Assembly (NCBI GenBank): GCA_934203075.1
Contig: CAKPYT010000011.1
Span: forward strand, 1-29,474
DNA: 29,474 nt
Origin: an uncultured Clostridia bacterium
Lineage (GTDB): Bacteria; Bacillota; Clostridia; Christensenellales; CAG-314
Reading direction: 5' to 3'
Under the pieces are notes generated by a model. It was not told the DNA's origin. It saw only the letters and a list, made by a program, of their open reading frames with translations, and ran no database searches. The position numbers and the translations under genes are program-made. How positions within the stretch are numbered: position 1 is the stretch's first letter; each line of letters starts with the position of its first letter. This document shows, in pieces, positions 1 through 7,351 of this stretch.

Positions 1-1
1 G

Positions 2-37
2 GAAAGAGTTCAGAAATACGAAGACCTTGCAAAATAA
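2..37 (+). CDS. C-terminal tail of an unidentified plus-strand protein (partial)
   Basis: The first bases read in frame as ERVQKYEDLAK followed by TAA at 35-37. The charged, helix-like tail and the very strong terminator 20 bases later suggest the end of a real gene that begins left of the window. Too little is present to identify a family. A second frame reads through to TAA at 43-45, so the frame choice is an inference. Confidence 0.35.
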   Translation, partial: ERVQKYEDLAK

Positions 38-56
38 GGCTCGTTAATAACAACAT

Positions 57-102
57 CCTAAAAAAGAAACCGTTGCCTTCGGGCGGCGGTTTCTTTTTTA
101 GG
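57..102. terminator. Long UUCG-loop hairpin, bidirectional terminator
   Basis: A 21-bp stem (two G-T wobbles) closes on a TTCG tetraloop, and the arms carry A6 and T6 tracts, so it can terminate in either direction. It lies between the end of the plus-strand gene at 37 and the convergent symporter gene. Confidence 0.85.
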
Positions 103-115
103 ATGACGGGATAAG

Positions 116-148
116 AAAAGGCTTACGGGAACTCCGTAAGCCTTTTTT
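116..148. terminator. Second intrinsic terminator, convergent intergenic region
   Basis: AAAAGGCTTACGG (116-128) pairs with CCGTAAGCCTTTT (134-146) around a 5-base loop, and six Ts run to 148 on the plus strand. On the minus strand it ends TTTTC and can stop the symporter transcript, which ends at 215. Confidence 0.85.
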
Positions 149-214
149 CCTCTTTACGCACGCGACAATCCGTGAAGGTTGTTTTTTTTACAAAACCCCC
201 TTCCGAACCCGGTG

Positions 215-1615
215 CTATTCTTTTGTTTTCCCCTTTCTGCGGAAAATCCTGCTGCGGAACAGGATGAGATTCATCACCACAAAGAACCCGATTAAAATCC
301 ATAGGGTTGTGAGCGGCTGCTGCGGCGCAAGCACGGCGAGCAGCATCATGGGGAATCCGAACACGATGGCAGGCAACTGCTGATAAACCAGGTTCTCTGC
401 CGCCGGCGTTTGAAACGTCGGGTCGATTTCTCTTAACAAAATCGTACCGGTGCTTGCAGTTCCCGTCAGCATGCCGTACATCACTAAAAATTGTTCTTCC
501 GCATACTCCGGAAACAGAAGGCGCGCAATCCGGCGGTTGTAAAAATACGTTGCAAACGCCCCGACCACACCCAGAATCAGCAGCGTGACCCAATAGTTCT
601 TTAATACGTCGATACGAATTGCTGCAACGCCCGCTACGATCATCAAATCGAAAAAGAACCCGCTGATGCGATCCATCAGAAAATTGTTGACGTATTGCCT
701 TTTGACCACTTGCTTTTTCTTTAAGAACCCGAGAATTGCTTTGATCAGAACCGTCATTAAAACGCCGAGCAAAAAGTTGAACCCGAAAATCGTTGCGCGC
801 ATGCCGGGCAGCAAAGTGCCGAGACCCGTCATCAGCAAATACGCCAGAACGTAGGTACACACCACCAGCGCCACCTGCAGGGACAATTTATCGATGCTGC
901 CGTTCATAGGAAGCTCGTCATCCGTCTGAATTTCTTCGGCCGTGTAACGCTCTGCCTTTTCGCCCAAAGGACCGCTGATTTTATTTTGCTTGCGCAGAAC
1001 ATTCAGATGAATTACGCCGCCGATGGCCGCACTGAGAAATCCGAGCGCGGCAACGGCCAGACCGAAACTTTTTCCGCCGAGAAACCCGTAATCCGTTTCG
1101 TAAATATTGCCGTAGTTCATTGCCTGCCCCGTTCCCTGGCCGTATCCGAAGGGCAACAGGATGCCTGCCGCCGGGAAAAAGTCACTGACGACGAGGGAAA
1201 CAATCAGCGTGATGCCAAGCCCCAATATCCCCTGCAACAAATAAGTAGAAACCGTAGTGACGCCGCTGTCGAAAATTTCCCTTGCACGCTTGCCGGTAAA
1301 CTTTTCTTTGGACGGTTTGAATGTTGCCGCAATAAAACCGAGCGCCAATGCGTGGTAGGTGATACACTCCAGCATCTCACTGCCCTTCCCTGCAAAAAAG
1401 TCCGTCTGAAACATCCGATCGCCCGTGACGGCTTCGTAGACAGAAGCTACAATCAAAAGAATTGCCCCGCCCAAAACAGACGTGGGAATTAACGACCGAT
1501 GCAAAAACCCGATGCTCTTTTTCAGCAGATTTGCAAGCAGCAAACTTGCGGCCAGAACCGCAAAGAGGTTCACAAAGCCCCAAACACTATAATCCCAAAA
1601 ATTGAAACTCTCCAT
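215..1615 (-). CDS. gltS: Sodium/glutamate symporter, ESS (GltS) family
   Basis: This is a 466-residue polytopic membrane protein predicted to import glutamate with Na+. The sequence is dense in hydrophobic segments, starting at about residues 12-30. It shows the two pseudo-repeated glycine-rich re-entrant loops of the family: PFGYGQGTGQA in the first half and GMLTGTASTGTILLREIDP in the second. E. coli GltS is about 400 residues; the extra length is a charged cytoplasmic loop near residues 205-235 and a basic tail (RSRIFRRKGKTKE), as in many Bacillota homologues. The ATG at 1615 has GGGAG eight bases upstream. The start overlaps the end of the upstream acyltransferase gene by 29 bases, so the two are probably co-transcribed and translationally coupled. 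Glutamate as substrate is inferred from the family only. Confidence 0.88.
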   Translation of the reverse strand: MESFNFWDYSVWGFVNLFAVLAASLLLANLLKKSIGFLHRSLIPTSVLGGAILLIVASVYEAVTGDRMFQTDFFAGKGSEMLECITYHALALGFIAATFKPSKEKFTGKRAREIFDSGVTTVSTYLLQGILGLGITLIVSLVVSDFFPAAGILLPFGYGQGTGQAMNYGNIYETDYGFLGGKSFGLAVAALGFLSAAIGGVIHLNVLRKQNKISGPLGEKAERYTAEEIQTDDELPMNGSIDKLSLQVALVVCTYVLAYLLMTGLGTLLPGMRATIFGFNFLLGVLMTVLIKAILGFLKKKQVVKRQYVNNFLMDRISGFFFDLMIVAGVAAIRIDVLKNYWVTLLILGVVGAFATYFYNRRIARLLFPEYAEEQFLVMYGMLTGTASTGTILLREIDPTFQTPAAENLVYQQLPAIVFGFPMMLLAVLAPQQPLTTLWILIGFFVVMNLILFRSRIFRRKGKTKE

Positions 1616-2792
1616 TCTTTTCTCCCAACCTATGCCGAACGCATAAATGATAGTATTTTACGGCGCAAAACCGTTTGCCGCCCCGGATCTGATACGAATC
1701 CTCCCCGAAATACAAATTCAGTTTATTTTTGCCGCAAATTGCCATGCCGAGCCGATCAAACGGCAAGGTCAACGTCTCGTCGTCGGAAACGATTTCTACC
1801 CTGTCGCCAAACAATTTCAGCGTTGCCTTTTTGTGCAGCAACACCTTTTTGCGATATGGAATGACACGGAAAAGCGAAACCGAATCCTCCCCGAATTGCT
1901 CCTCTGCCGCGAAGGTCCGATGCAGTACGTACTCTTCCTGCGCACGGTACCAATCCCCCACGGTACGGTACGGAGCGTCTTCCCCCTGCCCCCGAAAGGT
2001 CAAAGAAGAAGTGTACTCCACCTTCCTGCCGCAGCGTGTACACGTCAGAAAATTCCCCTTACTTTGCCACTCCGTTATGCCGCAATGCGGGCAGGTATAC
2101 AGAGCCCTCTCCAAATACTCCGCCCTGTGACGACTTTTTATCGTGAGTCCTGCAAGGTTATCGTCCTGATGCAGCCCCGTTACGATGGCGTTGTACAGTT
2201 CGTCATCCGTCATTCTTTCGTAGGTTCCTCTTTCAATCACCTGCGAGACGTAGGCTCGCATCTTGCCGCGCCGGATTTTATCGCACCAGCGCGGGCGCAC
2301 GCCGAACCCGCCTTCGATGCGGAACAACGCCACGGGAAGCTGCAAAAGACGAATCATCTTGACAATGCTCGGTTTTATGTAGCAATTATACCCGCTGAAG
2401 GTACTGTTGCCCTCCGGCGCAATGGCGACGGAAGCCCCTTCCCGGGCAATCCGAATGCAGTTACGGACGCACTGCAAATCGTTCCCGCGCTTGTTGATGG
2501 GGATGGGGCGCACGGCAAAACGCAGCAAAGAGGAAATCCACCCGTTGGAATGAATATCTTCCGTGGTAACCGTGTACATCTTTCGCTTGCGAAAGACATA
2601 ATTTACGAGAAGCCCGTCAAATGCCGTTTGATGATTCATCAAAACCAGATACGGCCGCTCTTTGGCCTGCGGAAACGTTTCCACCTTGGCGTGATAGCAA
2701 AATTTGGACATTCCCCATACAACAGGCGTTGCCAATTTCACAAAAAAACGATGCCGTAGACGACTCCATTTTTGTTGTTTGATTTTTTTCAT
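1587..2792 (-). CDS. PlsC-type lysophospholipid acyltransferase with C-terminal zinc ribbon and PH-like tail
   Basis: The N-terminal ~200 residues form an acyltransferase domain of the PlsC/LPLAT superfamily. The catalytic NHQTAFD motif (NHx4D) lies near residue 53, and APEGNSTFSG near residue 125 is equivalent to FPEGT. Such enzymes transfer an acyl chain to 1-acylglycerol-3-phosphate in phosphatidic acid synthesis at the membrane. Unlike standard PlsC (about 240 residues), this 401-residue protein continues with a CPHC...CTRC zinc ribbon at about residues 235-255. A beta-rich stretch near 310-380 (VEIVSDDETLTLPFDRLG) resembles bacterial PH-like domains, which is my inference. The ATG at 2792 has a weak AGGA site 5 bases upstream. 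It is the first gene of a pair with the symporter and lies directly downstream of the triplicated promoter/hairpin repeat. Substrate is not determinable here. Confidence 0.8.
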   Translation of the reverse strand: MKKIKQQKWSRLRHRFFVKLATPVVWGMSKFCYHAKVETFPQAKERPYLVLMNHQTAFDGLLVNYVFRKRKMYTVTTEDIHSNGWISSLLRFAVRPIPINKRGNDLQCVRNCIRIAREGASVAIAPEGNSTFSGYNCYIKPSIVKMIRLLQLPVALFRIEGGFGVRPRWCDKIRRGKMRAYVSQVIERGTYERMTDDELYNAIVTGLHQDDNLAGLTIKSRHRAEYLERALYTCPHCGITEWQSKGNFLTCTRCGRKVEYTSSLTFRGQGEDAPYRTVGDWYRAQEEYVLHRTFAAEEQFGEDSVSLFRVIPYRKKVLLHKKATLKLFGDRVEIVSDDETLTLPFDRLGMAICGKNKLNLYFGEDSYQIRGGKRFCAVKYYHLCVRHRLGEKNGEFQFLGL

Positions 2793-2807
2793 AGTTCCTA
2801 TTGTTCT

Positions 2808-3211
2808 TTCGACGTTTCGCGGCCTGCAAAAAAATTTTGCGGGATTCGCAATCTCTTTTGTTCGCCGTAAAAACCACAGTCGTTTGTTGGAATGGGGCGT
2901 AAAAAAGATAACTCCGTACCAACTTTTTCTCTTGTATTATAACATTACACGGCTTACAAAAACAAATTTTTGTATTGCATTCGCAATATGTTCTTTGCTA
3001 AACGCAAATAACAACCGTTCGTTGAAATATGGCGCGAAAAAGCCCTTGCAAGCAAACTTTTTCACTTATATTATAACATCGAAACGAGACAAAACAAGTT
3101 TTTGTCTGCAACTTCCGTTGCCTGCGGCTTCGCCTTCGCAAACCCGCCGTTTCTGCTCTAATCATCGTCGTGAAAAAGCCCTTGCAAGCAAGCTTTTTCA
3201 CTTATATTATA
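2808..3211 (-). repeat. Three degenerate tandem ~135-bp units, each with TATAAT box and hairpins
   Basis: Read on the minus strand, TATAAT boxes sit at 3211-3206, 3075-3070 and 2941-2936, i.e. periods of 136 and 134. Each box is followed within about 8 bases by a GAAAAAG-rich arm. In the first two units this arm pairs with GGCTTTTTC about 20 bases later (GAAAAAGCTTGC...GCAAG..CTTTTTC). Each unit later has a small stem (GCAAC/GTTGC, ATTGC/GCAAT, TTGCG/CGCAA) followed by A/T-rich runs such as AATTTTTTT near 2840. The copies are clearly related but diverged, the third most. No open reading frame is convincing. Possible roles are tandem promoters for the acyltransferase-symporter pair or an array of small RNA genes. 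The rest of the 2793-3326 gap is a purine/pyrimidine-biased hairpin at about 3230-3250 and the next promoter. Confidence 0.75.
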
Positions 3212-3280
3212 AAGAAAAACAGCAAGAAAGAAAAGAGATTTTCTCTTTTTCTTTTGTGCTTTCTTCGTTTTTCTTTTCTA

Positions 3281-3309
3281 TTGTCTTTCTGTGCGGAAAA
3301 TGCTATACT
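3281..3309 (+). promoter_or_regulatory. Sigma-A type promoter for the exported protein gene
   Basis: TTGTCT (3281-3286), 17-base spacer, TATACT (3304-3309), with an extended TGC just before the -10. The predicted start is near 3316, giving a leader of only about 11 bases that is mostly the ribosome site. Confidence 0.7.
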
Positions 3310-3326
3310 ATACAAGGAGGTGCTAT

Positions 3327-4823
3327 ATGAAAAAAAGAGTTCTCTTGTCACTTTGCGCCCTGATTTGCCTCCTTGCCCTTTTGCCGGGGGAAGCATCCGC
3401 AAATGCCGGGCCGTCCATGGCGAGCGGTTCGGACGGGTACGGCATCTATTCCGTAGCCGAAACCCCGTTGGAAGTAACACGGGAAGATTTGACTTTTGTA
3501 TTGAAAAGCATCCCGCAATCGGAGGACTCCGTCCTGAAGCCGGATTCTTCGTACTTTTTGGCAGACTATACTTTTTATAACCCGACAGACGCTTCGGTGG
3601 AGCAATCCGTTTTGTTTCCGCTTGGTAAAACGCCGGATTATCTTGACGAAGCCGTTCTGAGCCTTGCGCAAACCTCCGTTGCGGTGAACGATACGGCAAC
3701 TGCAACCACGCTCAGGCACACCTATTTTGACGAATCGTTCTTTTCTTTTGAAACGGCCGTGAAAAATCTCGCCGACGAATATCTGGAAGACGAAATATTC
3801 TACAAACGCAGACGTCTTCGCCGGCAAACCTATCTTGTGGACGGAACGGATTCCTCCGAAAGCATTTTTGTCACTTACGAACTGCCCGTTTCTTCTACCG
3901 AAATCGTGCTGACGGAAGGCTCTTACTTTTCCCTGGAGGGGACGACCATGACCATCGGCACCTGGCAGCTCCCGACCAGCGGAGAAGGCCTTACCCTGTA
4001 CCTTTCGGACGGAATGCCAACACCCTCGAACTTCCGGATTTATGAAAACGCCTCCTTACAAAAACCCGTTTCGGGCTCCGTTTCGGCAGGAACCGTTTCT
4101 TTTACCACTTTCGGCGACCTGGTGGAAGAACAGAATACAACGAAAGGAGTTGTGTCCCCTCTCGATTGGTACAACGCCACCGTTTTAAAACTGCGCAAAA
4201 TGCAAGCCTCGGACGGAATTCTTTTTCTGCACGCACTGGACGTATCCTATTCGCTTTTCCCGTGGCTGGCATACTCGTTTACCGTCCCGGCAAAATCGAC
4301 GATACATAATACGGTAAAAAGCCCCCTCTACCCGGATATCCGCTACCGCTATACTCCGTATCTGTACGAATACAACTACCTGCTTTCGCCGGCACGCAAC
4401 TGGGCTTCTTTCGGTAAAATTTACATCACGATTGACACTCCTTACTACTTATACCAAAGCAGTCTGGATTTTTTGCAAACAGAGGCAGGCTACACCTACA
4501 CGACAGATGCTTTGCCGAGCGGCGAACTGAACTTTTCTCTCTGCGAGGTGGCAAACCCCTCCTCCGGACACAGCTTTTTCGGCATTGCAGTAGTTTTGCT
4601 GTCTTTGCTGACGGCTTTTGCCATTCTGGGGCTTATTGTTTATGCCTTCATCCGCTTTGCCAAGGATGAGCGAGCTTTGAGAGAACGCGTGGCGGTTTAC
4701 GAAAAACTATACGGGCCTCTTGACCCGTCACAGTTGCCGCAAAAGCACAAACGCAAACCCCGCCGGAAGCAAACTGCAGACCAAGCGGAACCGGAAACAA
4801 AAAACAACGACGAAGAAAAATAA
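3327..4823 (+). CDS. Exported, C-terminally membrane-anchored protein of unknown function
   Basis: This 498-residue protein starts at the ATG at 3327, chosen because AAGGAGG lies 6 bases upstream and the next residues (MKKRVLLSLCALICLLALLPGEASA) make a classic Sec signal peptide. An upstream in-frame ATG at 3291 lacks both. After cleavage near ASA-NAG comes a long beta-rich, Tyr/Ser/Thr-rich extracytoplasmic region. A single transmembrane segment follows at about residues 418-440 (GIAVVLLSLLTAFAILGLIVYAF), then a cytoplasmic tail ending in a Lys/Arg/Glu-rich stretch. This is a type I topology. I do not recognise a named domain. Phrases such as YTFYNPTDASVEQSVLFPLG suggest an immunoglobulin-like or VIT-like beta domain, which is speculative. 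It is monocistronic, with its own promoter and tandem terminators downstream. Confidence 0.8.
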   Translation: MKKRVLLSLCALICLLALLPGEASANAGPSMASGSDGYGIYSVAETPLEVTREDLTFVLKSIPQSEDSVLKPDSSYFLADYTFYNPTDASVEQSVLFPLGKTPDYLDEAVLSLAQTSVAVNDTATATTLRHTYFDESFFSFETAVKNLADEYLEDEIFYKRRRLRRQTYLVDGTDSSESIFVTYELPVSSTEIVLTEGSYFSLEGTTMTIGTWQLPTSGEGLTLYLSDGMPTPSNFRIYENASLQKPVSGSVSAGTVSFTTFGDLVEEQNTTKGVVSPLDWYNATVLKLRKMQASDGILFLHALDVSYSLFPWLAYSFTVPAKSTIHNTVKSPLYPDIRYRYTPYLYEYNYLLSPARNWASFGKIYITIDTPYYLYQSSLDFLQTEAGYTYTTDALPSGELNFSLCEVANPSSGHSFFGIAVVLLSLLTAFAILGLIVYAFIRFAKDERALRERVAVYEKLYGPLDPSQLPQKHKRKPRRKQTADQAEPETKNNDEEK

Positions 4824-5015
4824 CAGCTCGGAAAACCTCGTTGTTTGCCTTTTTCGGTTCTTCACCCGGCCCCCTGCAGAAAAAGCGGCCGTTCCACTGA
4901 AAACCGTAAAAGAAACTGCAGCCGCAACCGGTCGGTTCCCAAAAGAATTTGCGGAACCTGTCTTTCCGGTCGGGAACCAAAACCCGTTTTACAACAACCC
5001 CGGCTTTCCGTTTTC
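4824..5015 (+). other. 3' untranslated region with two alternative hairpins
   Basis: No gene is seen in the 371 bases between the exported protein and the next gene. GGTTCCC (4934-4940) can pair either with GGAACC (4953-4958) or with GGGAACC (4972-4978), giving two mutually exclusive hairpins ahead of two terminators. The remainder has no recognisable structure. Confidence 0.4.
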
Positions 5016-5047
5016 AGGCGTAACTTTCCGTTACGCCTTTTGTTTTT
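5016..5047 (+). terminator. Intrinsic terminator after the exported protein gene
   Basis: AGGCGTAAC (5016-5024), loop TTTCC, GTTACGCCT (5030-5038), then TTTGTTTTT: a 9-bp stem with a clean U tract. Confidence 0.88.
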
Positions 5048-5086
5048 ACCGATCAGGACGGCACCGCCAACTGTCGATTCTGATAA

Positions 5087-5115
5087 AAGCGGCATTCCCC
5101 TGCCGCTTCGTTTTT
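5087..5115 (+). terminator. Second, back-up terminator
   Basis: AAGCGGCA (5087-5094), loop TTCCCC, TGCCGCTT (5101-5108), then CGTTTTTC. It stands 40 bases after the first terminator and insulates the next promoter. Confidence 0.75.
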
Positions 5116-5143
5116 CTGTGAAAGTGAAAATGCGGACAAAAGA

Positions 5144-5172
5144 TTGTTTTTCCGCCCGGTTTGTTGTAAAAT
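5144..5172 (+). promoter_or_regulatory. Predicted promoter of the DUF2804 operon
   Basis: TTGTTT (5144-5149), 17-base spacer, TAAAAT (5167-5172). The predicted start near 5179 gives a 16-base leader containing GAAGGAG. Confidence 0.6.
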
Positions 5173-5194
5173 AAACGAAACAGAAGGAGTCGTT

Positions 5195-6304
5195 ATGGCA
5201 AAAACAAAAAAGACTTACGTCGGCTGGAAAGAATTAGGCTACCGACGCAAACAAACGGAATATTCTGCACCCACTCGACTTTTAGACGGCAAAGGAAACC
5301 TGACGGCACAAGGCTGGGCCCGCCGCAACGTTTTTGACTATCGTCGGGCAGACGCACGCCCGCAAAGCCGCGGAAAAGAATGGGACTTTTATCAGCTCAG
5401 CGACGGGAAGTACATGGTGCAGATTGTCGTTGCAAATATCTCCATCGGAGGATATGCCTCCCTGGTTTTTGCGGACGTGAGCGGAGAGGAAGAAAAACTC
5501 ATCAATTCTACCGTACTCTGGCTGGGCGGAAAAAACAAAGTGATTCTGCCGGAAAACGGAGACCGCCCGAACCGTTTTGAATTTTCGAAAAAGGGTTATT
5601 CCGTGCTTTTTGACACGGGGGAAAGAAAGCGGACGATTGCTTTTCGCGGTAATGCCGACGGAAAACCGGTGAACGCTTCGTTTGAAATGGACCTGATGGA
5701 AGATCATCAGAACATCACGATTGTGACCCCCTTCCGCAAATGCGGCAAAGCGATGCCGAAACGCTTTTTCCTTACGATGAAGCAAAACTGTATGCCCTGC
5801 GAAGGGACTTTCTCCTGCGGCGATTTTAGTTATACCTTTTCCAAGGAGAACACCTTTTGCGTGCTGGACTGGGGGCGCGGTGTGTGGCCCTATCGGAACG
5901 TGTGGTATTGGGGAAACGGTGCACAAAGAATCCGGGACGAAGCCGGCAACGAGCATATTTTCGGGTTTGAAATCACCTGGGGCATCGGAAACGAAGATCA
6001 CGCAACGGAAACCTGCCTGTTTCTTGACGGCGTTGCACACAAAATCGGCTCTGTGGACGTAGAGACCTTCCCCAAGCCGGATAAATATATGCAGCCATGG
6101 CATTTCCTTTCGGAAGACGGACGATTCGACCTGACAATGACCCCTCAGTTCGATCATCATACCGACATGAATTTTGTGATTTTACGAATGCATTCGCATC
6201 AGGTACACGGACGTTGGAACGGTACCGTGGTGCTGGATGACGGCACCAAACTGGAAATTCGCAATATGTATGCCTTTTGCGAATACGTAGAGAACAGGTG
6301 GTAG
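5195..6304 (+). CDS. DUF2804 family protein
   Basis: The product is 369 residues with no signal peptide or membrane segment. The ATG at 5195 is chosen because AGAAGGAG lies 6 bases upstream. It matches what I know of DUF2804: an N-terminal VGWKELGYRRKQTEYSAP stretch, a central Trp/Gly-rich signature near residues 228-246 (DWGRGVWPYRNVWYWGNGA), and a C-terminal GTVVLDDGTKLEI...FCEYVENRW ending. The family has been noted as related to lipocalin-like double-barrel proteins of the CrtC/AttH type, but its biochemical role is not established. It is the first gene of a two-gene operon: the next ATG begins one base after its stop, so translation is likely coupled to the methyltransferase-like protein. 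No function is claimed. Confidence 0.82.
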   Translation: MAKTKKTYVGWKELGYRRKQTEYSAPTRLLDGKGNLTAQGWARRNVFDYRRADARPQSRGKEWDFYQLSDGKYMVQIVVANISIGGYASLVFADVSGEEEKLINSTVLWLGGKNKVILPENGDRPNRFEFSKKGYSVLFDTGERKRTIAFRGNADGKPVNASFEMDLMEDHQNITIVTPFRKCGKAMPKRFFLTMKQNCMPCEGTFSCGDFSYTFSKENTFCVLDWGRGVWPYRNVWYWGNGAQRIRDEAGNEHIFGFEITWGIGNEDHATETCLFLDGVAHKIGSVDVETFPKPDKYMQPWHFLSEDGRFDLTMTPQFDHHTDMNFVILRMHSHQVHGRWNGTVVLDDGTKLEIRNMYAFCEYVENRW

Positions 6305-6305
6305 A

Positions 6306-7217
6306 ATGAAGCGAACCGAAATGCAGGATTTTGTCCTTTCTGCCGAGATCGGCGAAGCCGTGGCAAAAGCCCCGGTGATACGCCTTTCCAAAACGGAAAC
6401 GGAACAAATCAAACAACGTTTGAACGAACGGGAGCGCATGCTTTTGAGAAGCGCCCCGCATCTTGCTTATGATTTTGAACTGTTCTGCACCCTCAAAAAA
6501 TTTTGCGATACGCTGAACCTCTTTTCCCGAGCGGACGATGCTTTTCTGACGGCCTTGTTTCGCAATGCGAAAAAATACAGTGTGCAGGAGTTCTACTCCA
6601 ATCCGTTTTTGAAAACGATTACGGCCCCCACGGCAAAAGTGGGGCGTTTTCTGCTTACCAATGCCACCTACGAAGCAGGAGAAATTTTTCAGTATGCCGA
6701 GCCGGATTTCTATACCGAACCGCTCGTACCGAAACTCGCCTTCTGCACCGGACAGGTTCGATTTCCTGCCGTATACGAGGACGAAATGCCCTGGATGAGT
6801 ATTTGTCCCTCCGAAGTGACTTCCATTGCGCCTTGTCTGCCGCAAGCACACGGCAAAGTGCTGGTACTCGGGCTGGGGCTGGGATACTACCCCTTTATGA
6901 TTGCGCGAAAACAAAGCGTTTCCGAAATTACGATTGTGGAACTGCAGCCGGAAGTGATTCGCCTCTTTACGCAATACCTGTTGCCGCAGTTTCCGCATGC
7001 GGAAAAGATCCGACTGGTGCAGGCGGATGCACTGCACTATCTTTCGCACGTGAAGGACGGAGATTTCGATTGCTGTTTTGCGGACGTATGGGAAAACCAG
7101 TTGGACGGAGCAGAGTTTTACCTTCAGATCAAACCGTACGAACAAAAACTGCCGCACACGCAGTTTTCGTACTGGATCGAAAAAGAAATTCAATACTACC
7201 TTTCGGACGTGGAATAG
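6306..7217 (+). CDS. Class I SAM-dependent methyltransferase / spermidine-synthase-like protein
   Basis: The C-terminal half of this 303-residue protein is a Rossmann methyltransferase-like fold. Motif I is KVLVLGLGLGYYPFMIA at about residues 180-196, the acidic end of beta-2 is ITIVELQPEVI about 12 residues later, and QADALHYL lies near residue 238 with DFDCCFADVWEN after it. This pattern (VLGLGLGYYP, VELxPEV) resembles spermidine-synthase-like proteins that bind SAM or decarboxylated SAM. The N-terminal ~150 residues are unlike classical spermidine synthase and were not identified. The ATG at 6306 overlaps nothing but follows the DUF2804 stop by one base, with AGGTGG 4 bases upstream. The substrate is unknown; no polyamine genes are nearby, so polyamine synthesis is not inferred. 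Confidence 0.72.
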   Translation: MKRTEMQDFVLSAEIGEAVAKAPVIRLSKTETEQIKQRLNERERMLLRSAPHLAYDFELFCTLKKFCDTLNLFSRADDAFLTALFRNAKKYSVQEFYSNPFLKTITAPTAKVGRFLLTNATYEAGEIFQYAEPDFYTEPLVPKLAFCTGQVRFPAVYEDEMPWMSICPSEVTSIAPCLPQAHGKVLVLGLGLGYYPFMIARKQSVSEITIVELQPEVIRLFTQYLLPQFPHAEKIRLVQADALHYLSHVKDGDFDCCFADVWENQLDGAEFYLQIKPYEQKLPHTQFSYWIEKEIQYYLSDVE

Positions 7218-7281
7218 CAAAAGTGCTTCCGCAAAAAAAGCGCGCTCTTTCTGCCCCCTTTCCGACTTTTCCATCCATCGA

Positions 7282-7310
7282 AAAAGCCACCTTTTAAGGT
7301 GGCTTTTGTT
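7282..7310. terminator. Bidirectional terminator between convergent genes
   Basis: AAAAGCCACCTT (7282-7293) pairs with AAGGTGGCTTTT (7296-7307) around a minimal TT loop. T tracts on both strands serve the plus-strand methyltransferase operon and the minus-strand membrane protein gene. Confidence 0.88.
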
Positions 7311-7351
7311 GATCTTTCCCTATTTTTCTGCTTTAGTGTTGACCACCGAAG

